From: DATFVA01 sp963839165 | Lineage (GTDB): Bacteria > Bacteroidota > Ignavibacteria > Ignavibacteriales > Ignavibacteriaceae | DNA: 64,000 nucleotides | Assembly (NCBI GenBank): GCA_963839165.1 | Contig: CAWIUG010000005.1 | Coordinates: 372,001-436,000 of the forward strand | Reading direction: 5' to 3' | Part shown: in pieces, positions 8,086-15,631 of the stretch | Numbering within the stretch: the stretch's first letter is position 1 | Layout: each line of letters starts with the position of its first letter | Position numbers and translations under genes: made by a program | The notes under the pieces: generated by a model | Databases searched by the model: none | What the model was told of the DNA's origin: nothing | The model's input: the letters and a program-made list of their open reading frames with translations, nothing else

Positions 8086-9078
8086 CTAAAACCAACCCTG
8101 TTCTTTATACCAGTCGACCGTTTTCCTGATCCCCTGCTCAGCAGAAATTTTCTGACTGTAACCGATTTGATCGACAGCTTTCTGCGTCGAGCAAATCCAG
8201 GCATGACGGGTTATATCTTTCGCCTTCTCTATGTTTAGAGTAGCAGGTTTGCTGCTGAACATTGCGAAGAATTGCGCAATCGATGCGATAAAGTAGACCA
8301 TAAAGTGAGGAACCTTAACATGCAGAGGTTTCTTATTCATTATCCTCCTTGTTATTTCACCTATCTCCTCCCAGGTATAAAACTTCTCCGAGCTGATGAA
8401 ATAAGTCTGTCCCACCGCAGCTTCACTTTCTGCAGCGAGAATGAATCCATTCACAAGATCATCAGCGTGGATAAGACTGATCAACTTGCGGTCGAAACCA
8501 ATAGTGGTAAAAAGACCTTTTGCAAAAGTCTGGAAGAAAATAAAAATTTCCGTATCCCTTTCGCCATACACTGCCGGAGCGCGGCAGATTGTTACAGGCA
8601 GTCTATCCATATATTCTTTGGCAAGGTTTTCCTGGGCGAGCTTACTTCTGCCGTAAGTGGTAATAGGATGAGGATCATCTGACTCGACAACAGGTTTTTC
8701 ATCGTACGATGGCCCGGCTGCAGTCTGACTACTAACAACCAGAAATCTTTTAACCGTACTCCTGAATTCGAGTGCCGTTTCAAGAAGAGAGCGTGTTGTA
8801 TCAACATTACCTTTGAAATATCCTTCAGGTTTTTTTGATTTAACCACTCCCGCCACGTGGTAAATATATTCTGCACCTTCGAATGCTTTCCGCAAACCCT
8901 CCTTATCGAACAAACCGCAGTTATGCAGCTCAAGTTCTTTTCCACGAAGCCATTTTACATCGCTCGTCTTCCTGATTACACATCTTACACGGTACCCTCT
9001 ATCCAATAAATGATCAACGAGATGACTGCCTACAAATCCATTTGCACCGGTAACAACAGCTATGGGAGGATTTTTCAT
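8086..9078 (-). CDS. Extended SDR reductase, probable ceramide-pathway ketoreductase (CerR / BT_0972-like)
   Basis: A 330-residue extended short-chain dehydrogenase. The NAD(P)-binding loop TGANGFVGSH is at residues 10-19 and the catalytic YGRSK at Y142-K146, with SS(Q) upstream as the catalytic serine region. Annotators usually call this NAD-dependent epimerase/dehydratase. In Caulobacter and Bacteroides, extended SDRs of this kind (CerR, BT_0972) reduce the 3-keto group made by serine palmitoyltransferase. Here it is divergent from a serine palmitoyltransferase gene (115-base gap), which is followed by a GNAT-like candidate ceramide synthase, so the same role is inferred. A sugar-nucleotide or hydroxysteroid substrate cannot be excluded from sequence alone. 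A hydrophobic stretch near residues 262-280 could give membrane contact. Confidence 0.8.
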   Translation of the reverse strand: MKNPPIAVVTGANGFVGSHLVDHLLDRGYRVRCVIRKTSDVKWLRGKELELHNCGLFDKEGLRKAFEGAEYIYHVAGVVKSKKPEGYFKGNVDTTRSLLETALEFRSTVKRFLVVSSQTAAGPSYDEKPVVESDDPHPITTYGRSKLAQENLAKEYMDRLPVTICRAPAVYGERDTEIFIFFQTFAKGLFTTIGFDRKLISLIHADDLVNGFILAAESEAAVGQTYFISSEKFYTWEEIGEITRRIMNKKPLHVKVPHFMVYFIASIAQFFAMFSSKPATLNIEKAKDITRHAWICSTQKAVDQIGYSQKISAEQGIRKTVDWYKEQGWF

Positions 9079-9193
9079 AATAAAGTTAATTTGTTTTTAT
9101 TTCTATTAAATTTTACATTGAACCGCCAAAATTTAAGAAATTATTATTTGATTCTTAAATTCATTCAAGTATCAGGTATTTCCAGGAGGTTTT

Positions 9194-10387
9194 TTGGATC
9201 TATTTAAAAAGTGTTACGAATTCACCCGGGCTGATGAGGTTAAAGCCTCCGGTTTATATCCTTATTTCAGACCTATAGAAGAAAATGAGGGGCCTGTAGT
9301 TAAGATAGAGGGGCGCAAAGTAATTATGGCAGGTTCGAATAATTATCTCGGATTAACTGCCCACCCGAAAGTTAAAGAAGCAGCTATAAAAGCAGTAGAA
9401 AAATATGGTACAGGATGTTCAGGATCGCGTTATCTCACCGGGACACTTGATCTTCATATTGAACTTGAAGAACGGCTGGCCAGGTTTTTCGGCAAGGAGT
9501 CAGTGCTCCTTTTCAGCACCGGTTATCAAACAGGTCAGGGTATAATACCCACTCTTGTTCAGCGCGGCGATTATGCAATAACGGACAAAGATAACCATGC
9601 CTGTCTTGTTGCAGGAACATTAATGGCAAAAGGTGCAACTGCAGACTTTGTAAGATATAAACACAATGATATGGATGACCTTGAAAGAGTTGTAAAAAAA
9701 CTACCGGCTGATGCAGGAAAACTTATTGTAAGCGACGGTGTTTTTTCAACGGGCGGTGAGATTGTTGACCTCCCCAGACTGAATCGGATTGCCAAGGAGA
9801 ACGGATGCAAAATTCTTATAGATGATGCTCATTCTGTGGGCGTTATCGGTAAAGGCGGTAAAGGCACCGCAAGTGAGTTCGGCCTTGAAGGTGAAATAGA
9901 TATGACGATGGGGACATTCAGTAAAACGTTTGCATCACTTGGCGGATTTGTTTCCGGCGAAGCAAAGGTAATAAATTATATTAAACATCACTCCCCTGCC
10001 CTGATATTCAGTGCATCTCCCACTCCCGCAGCTGTTGCTGCCGCTCTCGCAGCGCTGGAGATCCTTGAAGCCGAACCTGAAAGAGTTGATAGACTTATAA
10101 GCAATGCCGCTAAAATGAGAAACGGTCTTAAAGATATGGGCTTTAATGTGCTTGACGGAAGGACTGCTATTGTACCTGTTATAGTAGGCGACGACCAGCT
10201 TGCCTTCCAGATGTGGAAAATGCTTTATGATGCCGGTGTATTTGTAAATGTATTCATATCACCCGGTGTTCCTCCCGGAAGACAGATGATGAGAACAAGC
10301 TATATGGCTACACACGAGGATGAACATCTTGATAAGATACTGGAAGTTTTCCAGGACACCGGAAAAAAACTCGGTTTAATTAGTTGA
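9194..10387 (+). CDS. spt: Serine palmitoyltransferase (PLP-dependent, alpha-oxoamine synthase family)
   Basis: A 397-residue PLP enzyme of the alpha-oxoamine synthase family, which should condense L-serine with a long acyl-CoA or acyl-ACP to 3-ketosphinganine, the first step of sphingolipid synthesis. Visible residues are the PLP lysine K244 in GTFSKTFASLGG, the ring-stacking H135 in DNHACL, and D210/H213 in DDAHSVG. The N-terminus (MDLFKKCYEFTRADEVKASG) and the YGTGCSGSRYLTGTLDLH segment resemble bacterial SPT more than BioF or KBL, and no biotin or threonine genes are near. The start is TTG at 9194, four bases after AGGAGG; the MDLF start agrees with the family. A hairpin terminator separates it from the downstream acyltransferase gene. 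Confidence 0.88.
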   Translation: MDLFKKCYEFTRADEVKASGLYPYFRPIEENEGPVVKIEGRKVIMAGSNNYLGLTAHPKVKEAAIKAVEKYGTGCSGSRYLTGTLDLHIELEERLARFFGKESVLLFSTGYQTGQGIIPTLVQRGDYAITDKDNHACLVAGTLMAKGATADFVRYKHNDMDDLERVVKKLPADAGKLIVSDGVFSTGGEIVDLPRLNRIAKENGCKILIDDAHSVGVIGKGGKGTASEFGLEGEIDMTMGTFSKTFASLGGFVSGEAKVINYIKHHSPALIFSASPTPAAVAAALAALEILEAEPERVDRLISNAAKMRNGLKDMGFNVLDGRTAIVPVIVGDDQLAFQMWKMLYDAGVFVNVFISPGVPPGRQMMRTSYMATHEDEHLDKILEVFQDTGKKLGLIS

Positions 10388-10423
10388 TCGTTAAATATTC
10401 ATCTTACTAAATCAGATTATTCA

Positions 10424-10456
10424 GAAGCATACCCCGAAAAGGTATGCTTTTAATTT
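10424..10456 (+). terminator. Intrinsic terminator between spt and the acyltransferase gene
   Basis: A perfect 9-bp stem (AAGCATACC at 10424-10432 with GGTATGCTT at 10440-10448), 7-base loop, then TTAATTTTT. It lies 37 bases after the spt stop and 22 bases before the next start codon, so it would either end the spt transcript or act as a partial terminator or attenuator inside the cluster. Confidence 0.8.
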
Positions 10457-10477
10457 TTAAATAATACGGCGGTTGAT

Positions 10478-11599
10478 ATGAGCGAAATAAAAATCATCAA
10501 GGTTGAGAACCAGGCGGATTTAATGAGATTCATCAAGTTTCCATGGAAGATATATAAGGGTGACAGTACCTGGGTTCCTCCCCTGATAATGGATAGAAAG
10601 AAGCTGCTGGATAAGAAGAAAAATCCTTTCTACCAGCATGCTGAAGCTGACTTCTTCCTTGCAGAAAAAGATGGAAAGCTTGTGGGCAGGATCGGAGCAA
10701 TTAAGAATGATCTTCATAATAAATACCATAACGACAAGGTGGGCTTCTTCGGATTCTTTGAGTGCATCAATGATCAGGAGATTGCCAATAAACTTTTTGA
10801 CACAGCAAAGCAGTGGCTGAAGGAACACGGTTTGAATGAGATGCGGGGACCTGCAAATCCGTCAAGCAACGATGAATACGGGATGCTTATTGAAGGATTC
10901 GATGATGAACCAAGGCTGCTAATGACATACAATCCAAGATACTACCTTGATCTCTGCGAGAATTATGGTCTGAAAAAAGCCAAGGATCTCTATGCCTATA
11001 AGCTTGAAACGGAAAAAGTATTAAGCTCCGAGAAACTGAAAAGAATTGCGGAGCTTGCAAGGAAACGGTCGGGGATGGAGATCAAGCAATTGAATATGAA
11101 AGAATTTAATAAAGAATTGGAAAAGGTAAAGGAAGTTTACAACAAGGCCTGGGCACCCAACTGGGGTTTTATTCCTATGACGAACGAAGAGATTGACGCT
11201 ATGGCAAAGGACCTGAAACCTCTTGTTGAGCCTTCGCTTGTATTATTCGGTGAGATCAATGGCAAAACCATGGCCTTCGCACTCGTGATGCTTGATTACA
11301 ACCAGGTCTTTAAATCTATGAATGGAAGGCTGTTCCCCTTCGGGTTCCTTAAACTATTTACGCATAAGAAAAAGATAACCTGGAGTAGAATTATTACACT
11401 GGGTATAGTTCCCGAATATCAGAAGCGCGGGCTTGACGCTTCATTTTATTATGAAATAGTTACAAGGGCCGACAGGATCGGCATCAACCTTGGTGAAGCG
11501 AGCTGGGTGCTTGAAGATAATGATATGATGAACCGCGGCGCACAGGTGATGAACGGAGATCTGTATAAGAAATACAGAATTTATTCTATGCCTGTTTGA
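10478..11599 (+). CDS. GNAT-fold acyltransferase, probable bacterial ceramide synthase (YghO-like)
   Basis: A 373-residue protein of the YghO-like GNAT family. It opens with the family stretch 'FPWKIYKGDSTWVPPL' at about residues 22-37, then a GNAT-like 'FFLAEKDGKLVGRIGAI' and a second half with 'TLGIVPEYQKRGLDASFYYE', where the R-G after Q-K is the acetyl-CoA-type pyrophosphate-binding signature. In Caulobacter a protein of this family (bCerS) N-acylates the sphingoid base to make ceramide, and members typically sit beside spt and an extended SDR, as here. The acyl-transfer role is inferred from family and neighbourhood; the exact substrate is not visible. No transmembrane segment is apparent, so it would act at the membrane face. 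Confidence 0.78.
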   Translation: MSEIKIIKVENQADLMRFIKFPWKIYKGDSTWVPPLIMDRKKLLDKKKNPFYQHAEADFFLAEKDGKLVGRIGAIKNDLHNKYHNDKVGFFGFFECINDQEIANKLFDTAKQWLKEHGLNEMRGPANPSSNDEYGMLIEGFDDEPRLLMTYNPRYYLDLCENYGLKKAKDLYAYKLETEKVLSSEKLKRIAELARKRSGMEIKQLNMKEFNKELEKVKEVYNKAWAPNWGFIPMTNEEIDAMAKDLKPLVEPSLVLFGEINGKTMAFALVMLDYNQVFKSMNGRLFPFGFLKLFTHKKKITWSRIITLGIVPEYQKRGLDASFYYEIVTRADRIGINLGEASWVLEDNDMMNRGAQVMNGDLYKKYRIYSMPV

Positions 11600-11679
11600 G
11601 TCCGGCCTTTTGACATGACTCAGTATTCGAAAACTCAGAATAATTGATGCAATAGTTACCCATAAGACAATTAAGACTG

Positions 11680-13719
11680 ATGAATAAGTTAAACCATCCC
11701 TTTTGTTTTTGCAGTCCATCGGGAATCCATGGAATTCTTACTCTTTTCTTCGCATTATTTTTTGTTTCATCCATCCAGGCACAGTATACTCCCGATGACA
11801 GAGCGCTTGCGGCTACAACGTTCACACGGAACTTCGATAAGGTTACAATCAACGAGTATCTTAAATCGGATGATGACCGGAGGGTAGTTGCCGGGTTACT
11901 TAGTGTAAGCCTTTCAGAGGATACTAATTTTGTACCCCCCATCCTAAAAATCGCTCCCGATAAATTTGCACGTGAGATATGTTTTGCACTTGGGCAGCTT
12001 GGACCATGCGGTAAATCGATAAACTATTTATCCAGGTTATTTTACAGCGACAGCACAGATCCTCTTACAAGATATTATTCCCTTATTGCTTTAGGTAAAA
12101 CGGCCGACTCATCTTTTGCTTATCGGCTTATTGACGAATATAACTCAGCCAATACAAAAGTCAGGTTTAACGGTATCGCGATGGCTCTGTTTTATCTCGC
12201 TTCCGAAGAGAAAGTTTCAGCAGATTCTGTAAGACCTGTACTGGAAAATGAATTATACTCATCTTCCTCCCGAAGATTTGAAGCAGCGTTTTGTCTTTAT
12301 AGAATCGGACCATCAGCAAACGAGAAGGATCTGATCGTTAAAATCCTTGAGAGGAATCTGGATAGTGAAAACATCAATTCGGTATCCGTTAAACCTGTCC
12401 CTTACCTTCTTGGCTGTCTGCGTAAACTTCAGTATTTCCCGGATGATTTTCAGTTATTTAAGAATCTAAAATCATTAAGTGATTTTCAATCAGAAGTTGA
12501 AGCAGTAAAGTCGGCAGTATTTTATAATTTTAAGACCAGAGAGGAACTGGACTACTACCTCAGTTATCTCCGCGATAACAATAAGAACATTTCACGTGAA
12601 GCAGCGGCAGCCCTGAGAAATATAAAGCTTACTGGTGAGCTTCAGGAATATCTCTATCTTAAGATGAGTGAAATGCTGCATCAGGATACAGGTATGGAAA
12701 AATATACTCAGGGAGAATTATTCATAAGTTATCTAAGTCTTTTTCCCGAGGACTTTAATGATATTTTTGTAAAGTTTTTTAATGATAACATATCCACAGA
12801 ATATCGTTTTAAAGTATGCGGGCTTTATCCCTCATCAATGCAGGCGCTGGATATATTAACAGAAAATTACAGCGATGCATCACTGCAGAATAAAATTACT
12901 ATTCTTGAATCCTTACTGAATTTTAATCAGACAAATACAGGTGCTGCGGGAACGTTTCTATCTGCTCTCAATTCAGAAAATCCCCCGCTGATATCGACAA
13001 CAGCAGACGGAATAGATTCAAATTTTGTTGATGCCTGTAAAGACAGCCTGACAGAAATAATCATCAGGCAGACGGAGAACCATCTTAATGACCCGGATTT
13101 TATAGAAGGACTGATGTCTCTTGAGCGGCTTGCAGAAAGAATTTCTAAAAACCTTAAGACGACCATCCTGAACGAATTATCATCCTCGAATCTGTATTCT
13201 ATTAAAAAATATATATCGGGATTAAAAGGTGAATCCATTCTTTCATACTCGAAGGAAATCGGCGACTTTGATAAATACTGGCAGGAAGCGTTTAAATACA
13301 GGCAGGCAGAGATAGTTACTAAGCAAGGATCATTTACCATATCCTTATTCCCCGGGTATGCACCTGTAACCACCGGGAGTTTTTGTTATCTGGCAGAAAA
13401 CAATTTTTTCCAGGGTATTCCCTTTCACCGGGTCGTGCCAGGATTTGTAATTCAGGGAGGAGATCCAACAGGCACAGGCTGGGGCGGACCCGGTTATGAG
13501 ATCGTCTCTGAATTTTCACCATTTGAATATAATAAAGGCACGGTAGGGATGGCGAGTGCAGGAAAAGATACAGAGGGATCGCAATGGTTTGTAACTACCG
13601 GAAGTTACCCCCATTTGAACGGCAGATATACAATTTTCGGGGAAGTATTAAAGGGACTTGATATCGTTGAAAATATAACTCAGGATACTAAAATAGAAAG
13701 AGTTAGTCTAAAACGATAA
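11680..13719 (+). CDS. Exported HEAT-repeat protein with C-terminal cyclophilin (peptidyl-prolyl isomerase) domain
   Basis: A 679-residue protein with a signal peptide (hydrophobic stretch ending ...SSIQAQ at about residue 35). Some 450 residues of helical, HEAT-like repeats follow, recognisable by segments such as 'TRYYSLIALGK' and 'SREAAAALRN'. A complete cyclophilin domain is at about residues 545-675. Cyclophilin motifs are FHRVVPGFVIQGGDPTGTG (catalytic Arg and Gln present), GTVGMASAGKDTEGSQWF and NGRYTIFGEV. The cyclosporin-contact Trp is not conserved (PHLNGRYT instead), as in many bacterial forms. The protein probably folds or escorts exported proteins in the periplasm, with the HEAT array as the substrate-binding scaffold; that role is inferred. 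Transcribed alone. Confidence 0.85.
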   Translation: MNKLNHPFCFCSPSGIHGILTLFFALFFVSSIQAQYTPDDRALAATTFTRNFDKVTINEYLKSDDDRRVVAGLLSVSLSEDTNFVPPILKIAPDKFAREICFALGQLGPCGKSINYLSRLFYSDSTDPLTRYYSLIALGKTADSSFAYRLIDEYNSANTKVRFNGIAMALFYLASEEKVSADSVRPVLENELYSSSSRRFEAAFCLYRIGPSANEKDLIVKILERNLDSENINSVSVKPVPYLLGCLRKLQYFPDDFQLFKNLKSLSDFQSEVEAVKSAVFYNFKTREELDYYLSYLRDNNKNISREAAAALRNIKLTGELQEYLYLKMSEMLHQDTGMEKYTQGELFISYLSLFPEDFNDIFVKFFNDNISTEYRFKVCGLYPSSMQALDILTENYSDASLQNKITILESLLNFNQTNTGAAGTFLSALNSENPPLISTTADGIDSNFVDACKDSLTEIIIRQTENHLNDPDFIEGLMSLERLAERISKNLKTTILNELSSSNLYSIKKYISGLKGESILSYSKEIGDFDKYWQEAFKYRQAEIVTKQGSFTISLFPGYAPVTTGSFCYLAENNFFQGIPFHRVVPGFVIQGGDPTGTGWGGPGYEIVSEFSPFEYNKGTVGMASAGKDTEGSQWFVTTGSYPHLNGRYTIFGEVLKGLDIVENITQDTKIERVSLKR

Positions 13720-13790
13720 AAAGTATTCTCACTATCACAAAAAGTTAATCTTGCTCAGAGTGTGATCAACCAGAGCAATTGGTTCAAAGT

Positions 13791-14672
13791 TTAACCGTTA
13801 GCTAATGCCTCGTCATACTTAGCCTGATGCGACGGATCTATCTTCTTTAGTTTCTCAAAGATTGTTTTATCAGGATAAGTCCTTAACCTATCGATTATTT
13901 CACCGTACTTTGCATCAAAAAACACCTTAACAAATACCCCGTTCAGATCAACTTTCTTCTTAAGATTTAAGAGAGCATCCACCAGCTCAGCTATATATTT
14001 CTGCCCTTCTGCTTTATTCTGCTCATAGTAATCGAGGCCATAATAATATTTATAAATTGCCTCCCTGAATGGTCGGTATTTTTCATTCAAAAGATCTTCG
14101 ACAAGGCCTCTGCGGCTGTATGAACTGCTGTTTCTCTCCCAGCCTGTCTTAAAATTACTATTAGCCCCAAGGTTCACTATGTCATATGCCTTTGTAAAAT
14201 AAGGAGTTCCACCAAGTTCATCCCAGCTATCAGCATCAAAACCAATTATAATGTATGCATAATAATTAAGAAGACTTGTTATAGGTTCAAACACCGATTG
14301 ACGGCTATAGAGAGGCTGACCATTCACATATTCATAACTCCAGGAATTATCATTTATACTGAGCATAAGCGAATGTTTGTCCGACTTAAGAATTTCCCTC
14401 TGACTTGTAACAACGACCTGGGCCTGGTAATGAGTCTCATCAGACGCCGATGTAACAAAAATGCTCAGAGCACAATTGATCTTCGGATATTCCCAGTTCT
14501 GGTCGGTGAACCTCGTCTGGTTAATGTAAGACTCAATTGAAGAAGAAAAATTGCTCAGAAGATCTCTGCTTTCCTGAGGGATACTTTCAGTATTTACAGT
14601 AACATCGCAGTTCAATTCCTGAGAAAAAAGCAGAGAAGTGAACCCAAACAGCAGAACCAGTATTTTTTTCAT
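13791..14672 (-). CDS. DUF4835 / PorD-like exported protein (T9SS-associated)
   Basis: A 293-residue exported protein with signal peptide MKKILVLLFGFTSLLFSQ. It matches the DUF4835 family by its opening 'LNCDVTVNTESIP', the ESYINQTRFT segment, 'YYAYIIIGFDADSW' and the C-terminal 'GVFVKVFFDAKYGEI'. PorD, a member in Porphyromonas, is associated with the type IX secretion system. In Bacteroidota the gene is widespread and single-copy. A longer in-frame start exists 21 codons upstream, but the signal peptide argues for the ATG at 14670-14672. It is divergent from the PorV/PorQ-like gene, another protein family tied to the T9SS. Molecular role unknown. Confidence 0.85.
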   Translation of the reverse strand: MKKILVLLFGFTSLLFSQELNCDVTVNTESIPQESRDLLSNFSSSIESYINQTRFTDQNWEYPKINCALSIFVTSASDETHYQAQVVVTSQREILKSDKHSLMLSINDNSWSYEYVNGQPLYSRQSVFEPITSLLNYYAYIIIGFDADSWDELGGTPYFTKAYDIVNLGANSNFKTGWERNSSSYSRRGLVEDLLNEKYRPFREAIYKYYYGLDYYEQNKAEGQKYIAELVDALLNLKKKVDLNGVFVKVFFDAKYGEIIDRLRTYPDKTIFEKLKKIDPSHQAKYDEALANG

Positions 14673-14768
14673 TGTGAGCCGATTTTTTCTTAAATAATAT
14701 TGATTTAATATATAAAATTCGATATTATCAAACAATAAAAGTTCTATATTGAGGGATGCACGAGGGAG

Positions 14769-15626
14769 ATGCGGAGACTTTTACTGATTTTCTTTATTAC
14801 AGTTCAATTCAGCTCATTTTGTTACCCCCAGTATAATCCGGGGGCGAAACAGGTTGCTCTGGCAAATTCCGACGCGGCACAGGCAAATGACGTTTTCGCA
14901 TTATTTAATAACCCGGCTGGGTTATCCCAGATGAACTGGAGTGAACTGGGATTGTATTATTCCCCCGCCCCGTTTGGGTTCTCTGAACTTGCCAACGGAT
15001 TTATAGCTTACAACGTGCCTCTTTCTATCGGTTCTGCCGCTGCAGGTGCAATGACATACGGCTTTGATCTCTACAGGGAAACCAGGGTTGCCGCAGGTTT
15101 TTCCTATAATTATTTGAACAGATTTTTTGCAGGTGCCGCGGTAAATTATCATTCCGTATCGATCAAAAATTATGGGAGTGCAGGCTGTTTTTATGTGGAT
15201 CTAGGGGGACTGCTTTACCTCACAAGCTGTTTTCGGTGGGGATTCAGTGTTCACAACATCAATCATGCATCTTATGGAAGTTATGAAGATCAGGTACCTG
15301 TTATACTCAATTCCGGCGCCAGCTATGATATAACCGAAGAATTTACTCTTAATGCTGCAGTGGAGAAAGATATACGCTACAATGCCAGCCTCCTGGTTGG
15401 TATTGATTACGATATAATAAAATATTTTTCATTGAGAACCGGATTTTCAAATGAACCATCAAGGTTCACAGCGGGAATAGGGATTCATTACCTGTTTATC
15501 AACCTTGATTATGCTGTTTTCACACACAACGACCTTGGATTAACTCATCAGGCCGGGTTAATTATCTGTTTTGGTCAAAATGGTGCCCGTAAAATGATGA
15601 TAAGGGATAATCTTGGGATAAAGTAG
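14769..15626 (+). CDS. PorV/PorQ-like outer-membrane beta-barrel protein
   Basis: A 285-residue exported protein. Signal peptide MRRLLLIFFITVQFSSFCYPQ, then the characteristic PorV/PorQ/UPF0164 opening 'GAKQVALANSDAAQAND' followed by 'NNPAGLSQM', and thereafter alternating beta strands rich in aromatic residues, consistent with a FadL-like barrel. It is shorter than PorV (about 390 residues), so PorQ-like or a lineage-specific paralogue is more likely. In the T9SS, PorV and PorQ act at the outer membrane in cargo processing. The ATG lies only two bases after GAGGG, a cramped site. The next gene (helix-hairpin-helix barrel) starts 5 bases after its stop, so the two are co-transcribed. Confidence 0.8.
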   Translation: MRRLLLIFFITVQFSSFCYPQYNPGAKQVALANSDAAQANDVFALFNNPAGLSQMNWSELGLYYSPAPFGFSELANGFIAYNVPLSIGSAAAGAMTYGFDLYRETRVAAGFSYNYLNRFFAGAAVNYHSVSIKNYGSAGCFYVDLGGLLYLTSCFRWGFSVHNINHASYGSYEDQVPVILNSGASYDITEEFTLNAAVEKDIRYNASLLVGIDYDIIKYFSLRTGFSNEPSRFTAGIGIHYLFINLDYAVFTHNDLGLTHQAGLIICFGQNGARKMMIRDNLGIK

Positions 15627-15631
15627 AAGAG

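Noticed and set aside
9194..10387. spt as BioF (8-amino-7-oxononanoate synthase) or KBL
   Set aside because: N-terminal region and GTGCSGSRYLTGTLD segment fit SPT better, no biotin or threonine-degradation genes are near, and the SDR and GNAT neighbours fit sphingolipid synthesis.
13735..13790. TTGCTC...GAGCAA hairpin after the cyclophilin gene as a terminator
   Set aside because: Six-base stem with a 16-base loop and no T run on either strand.
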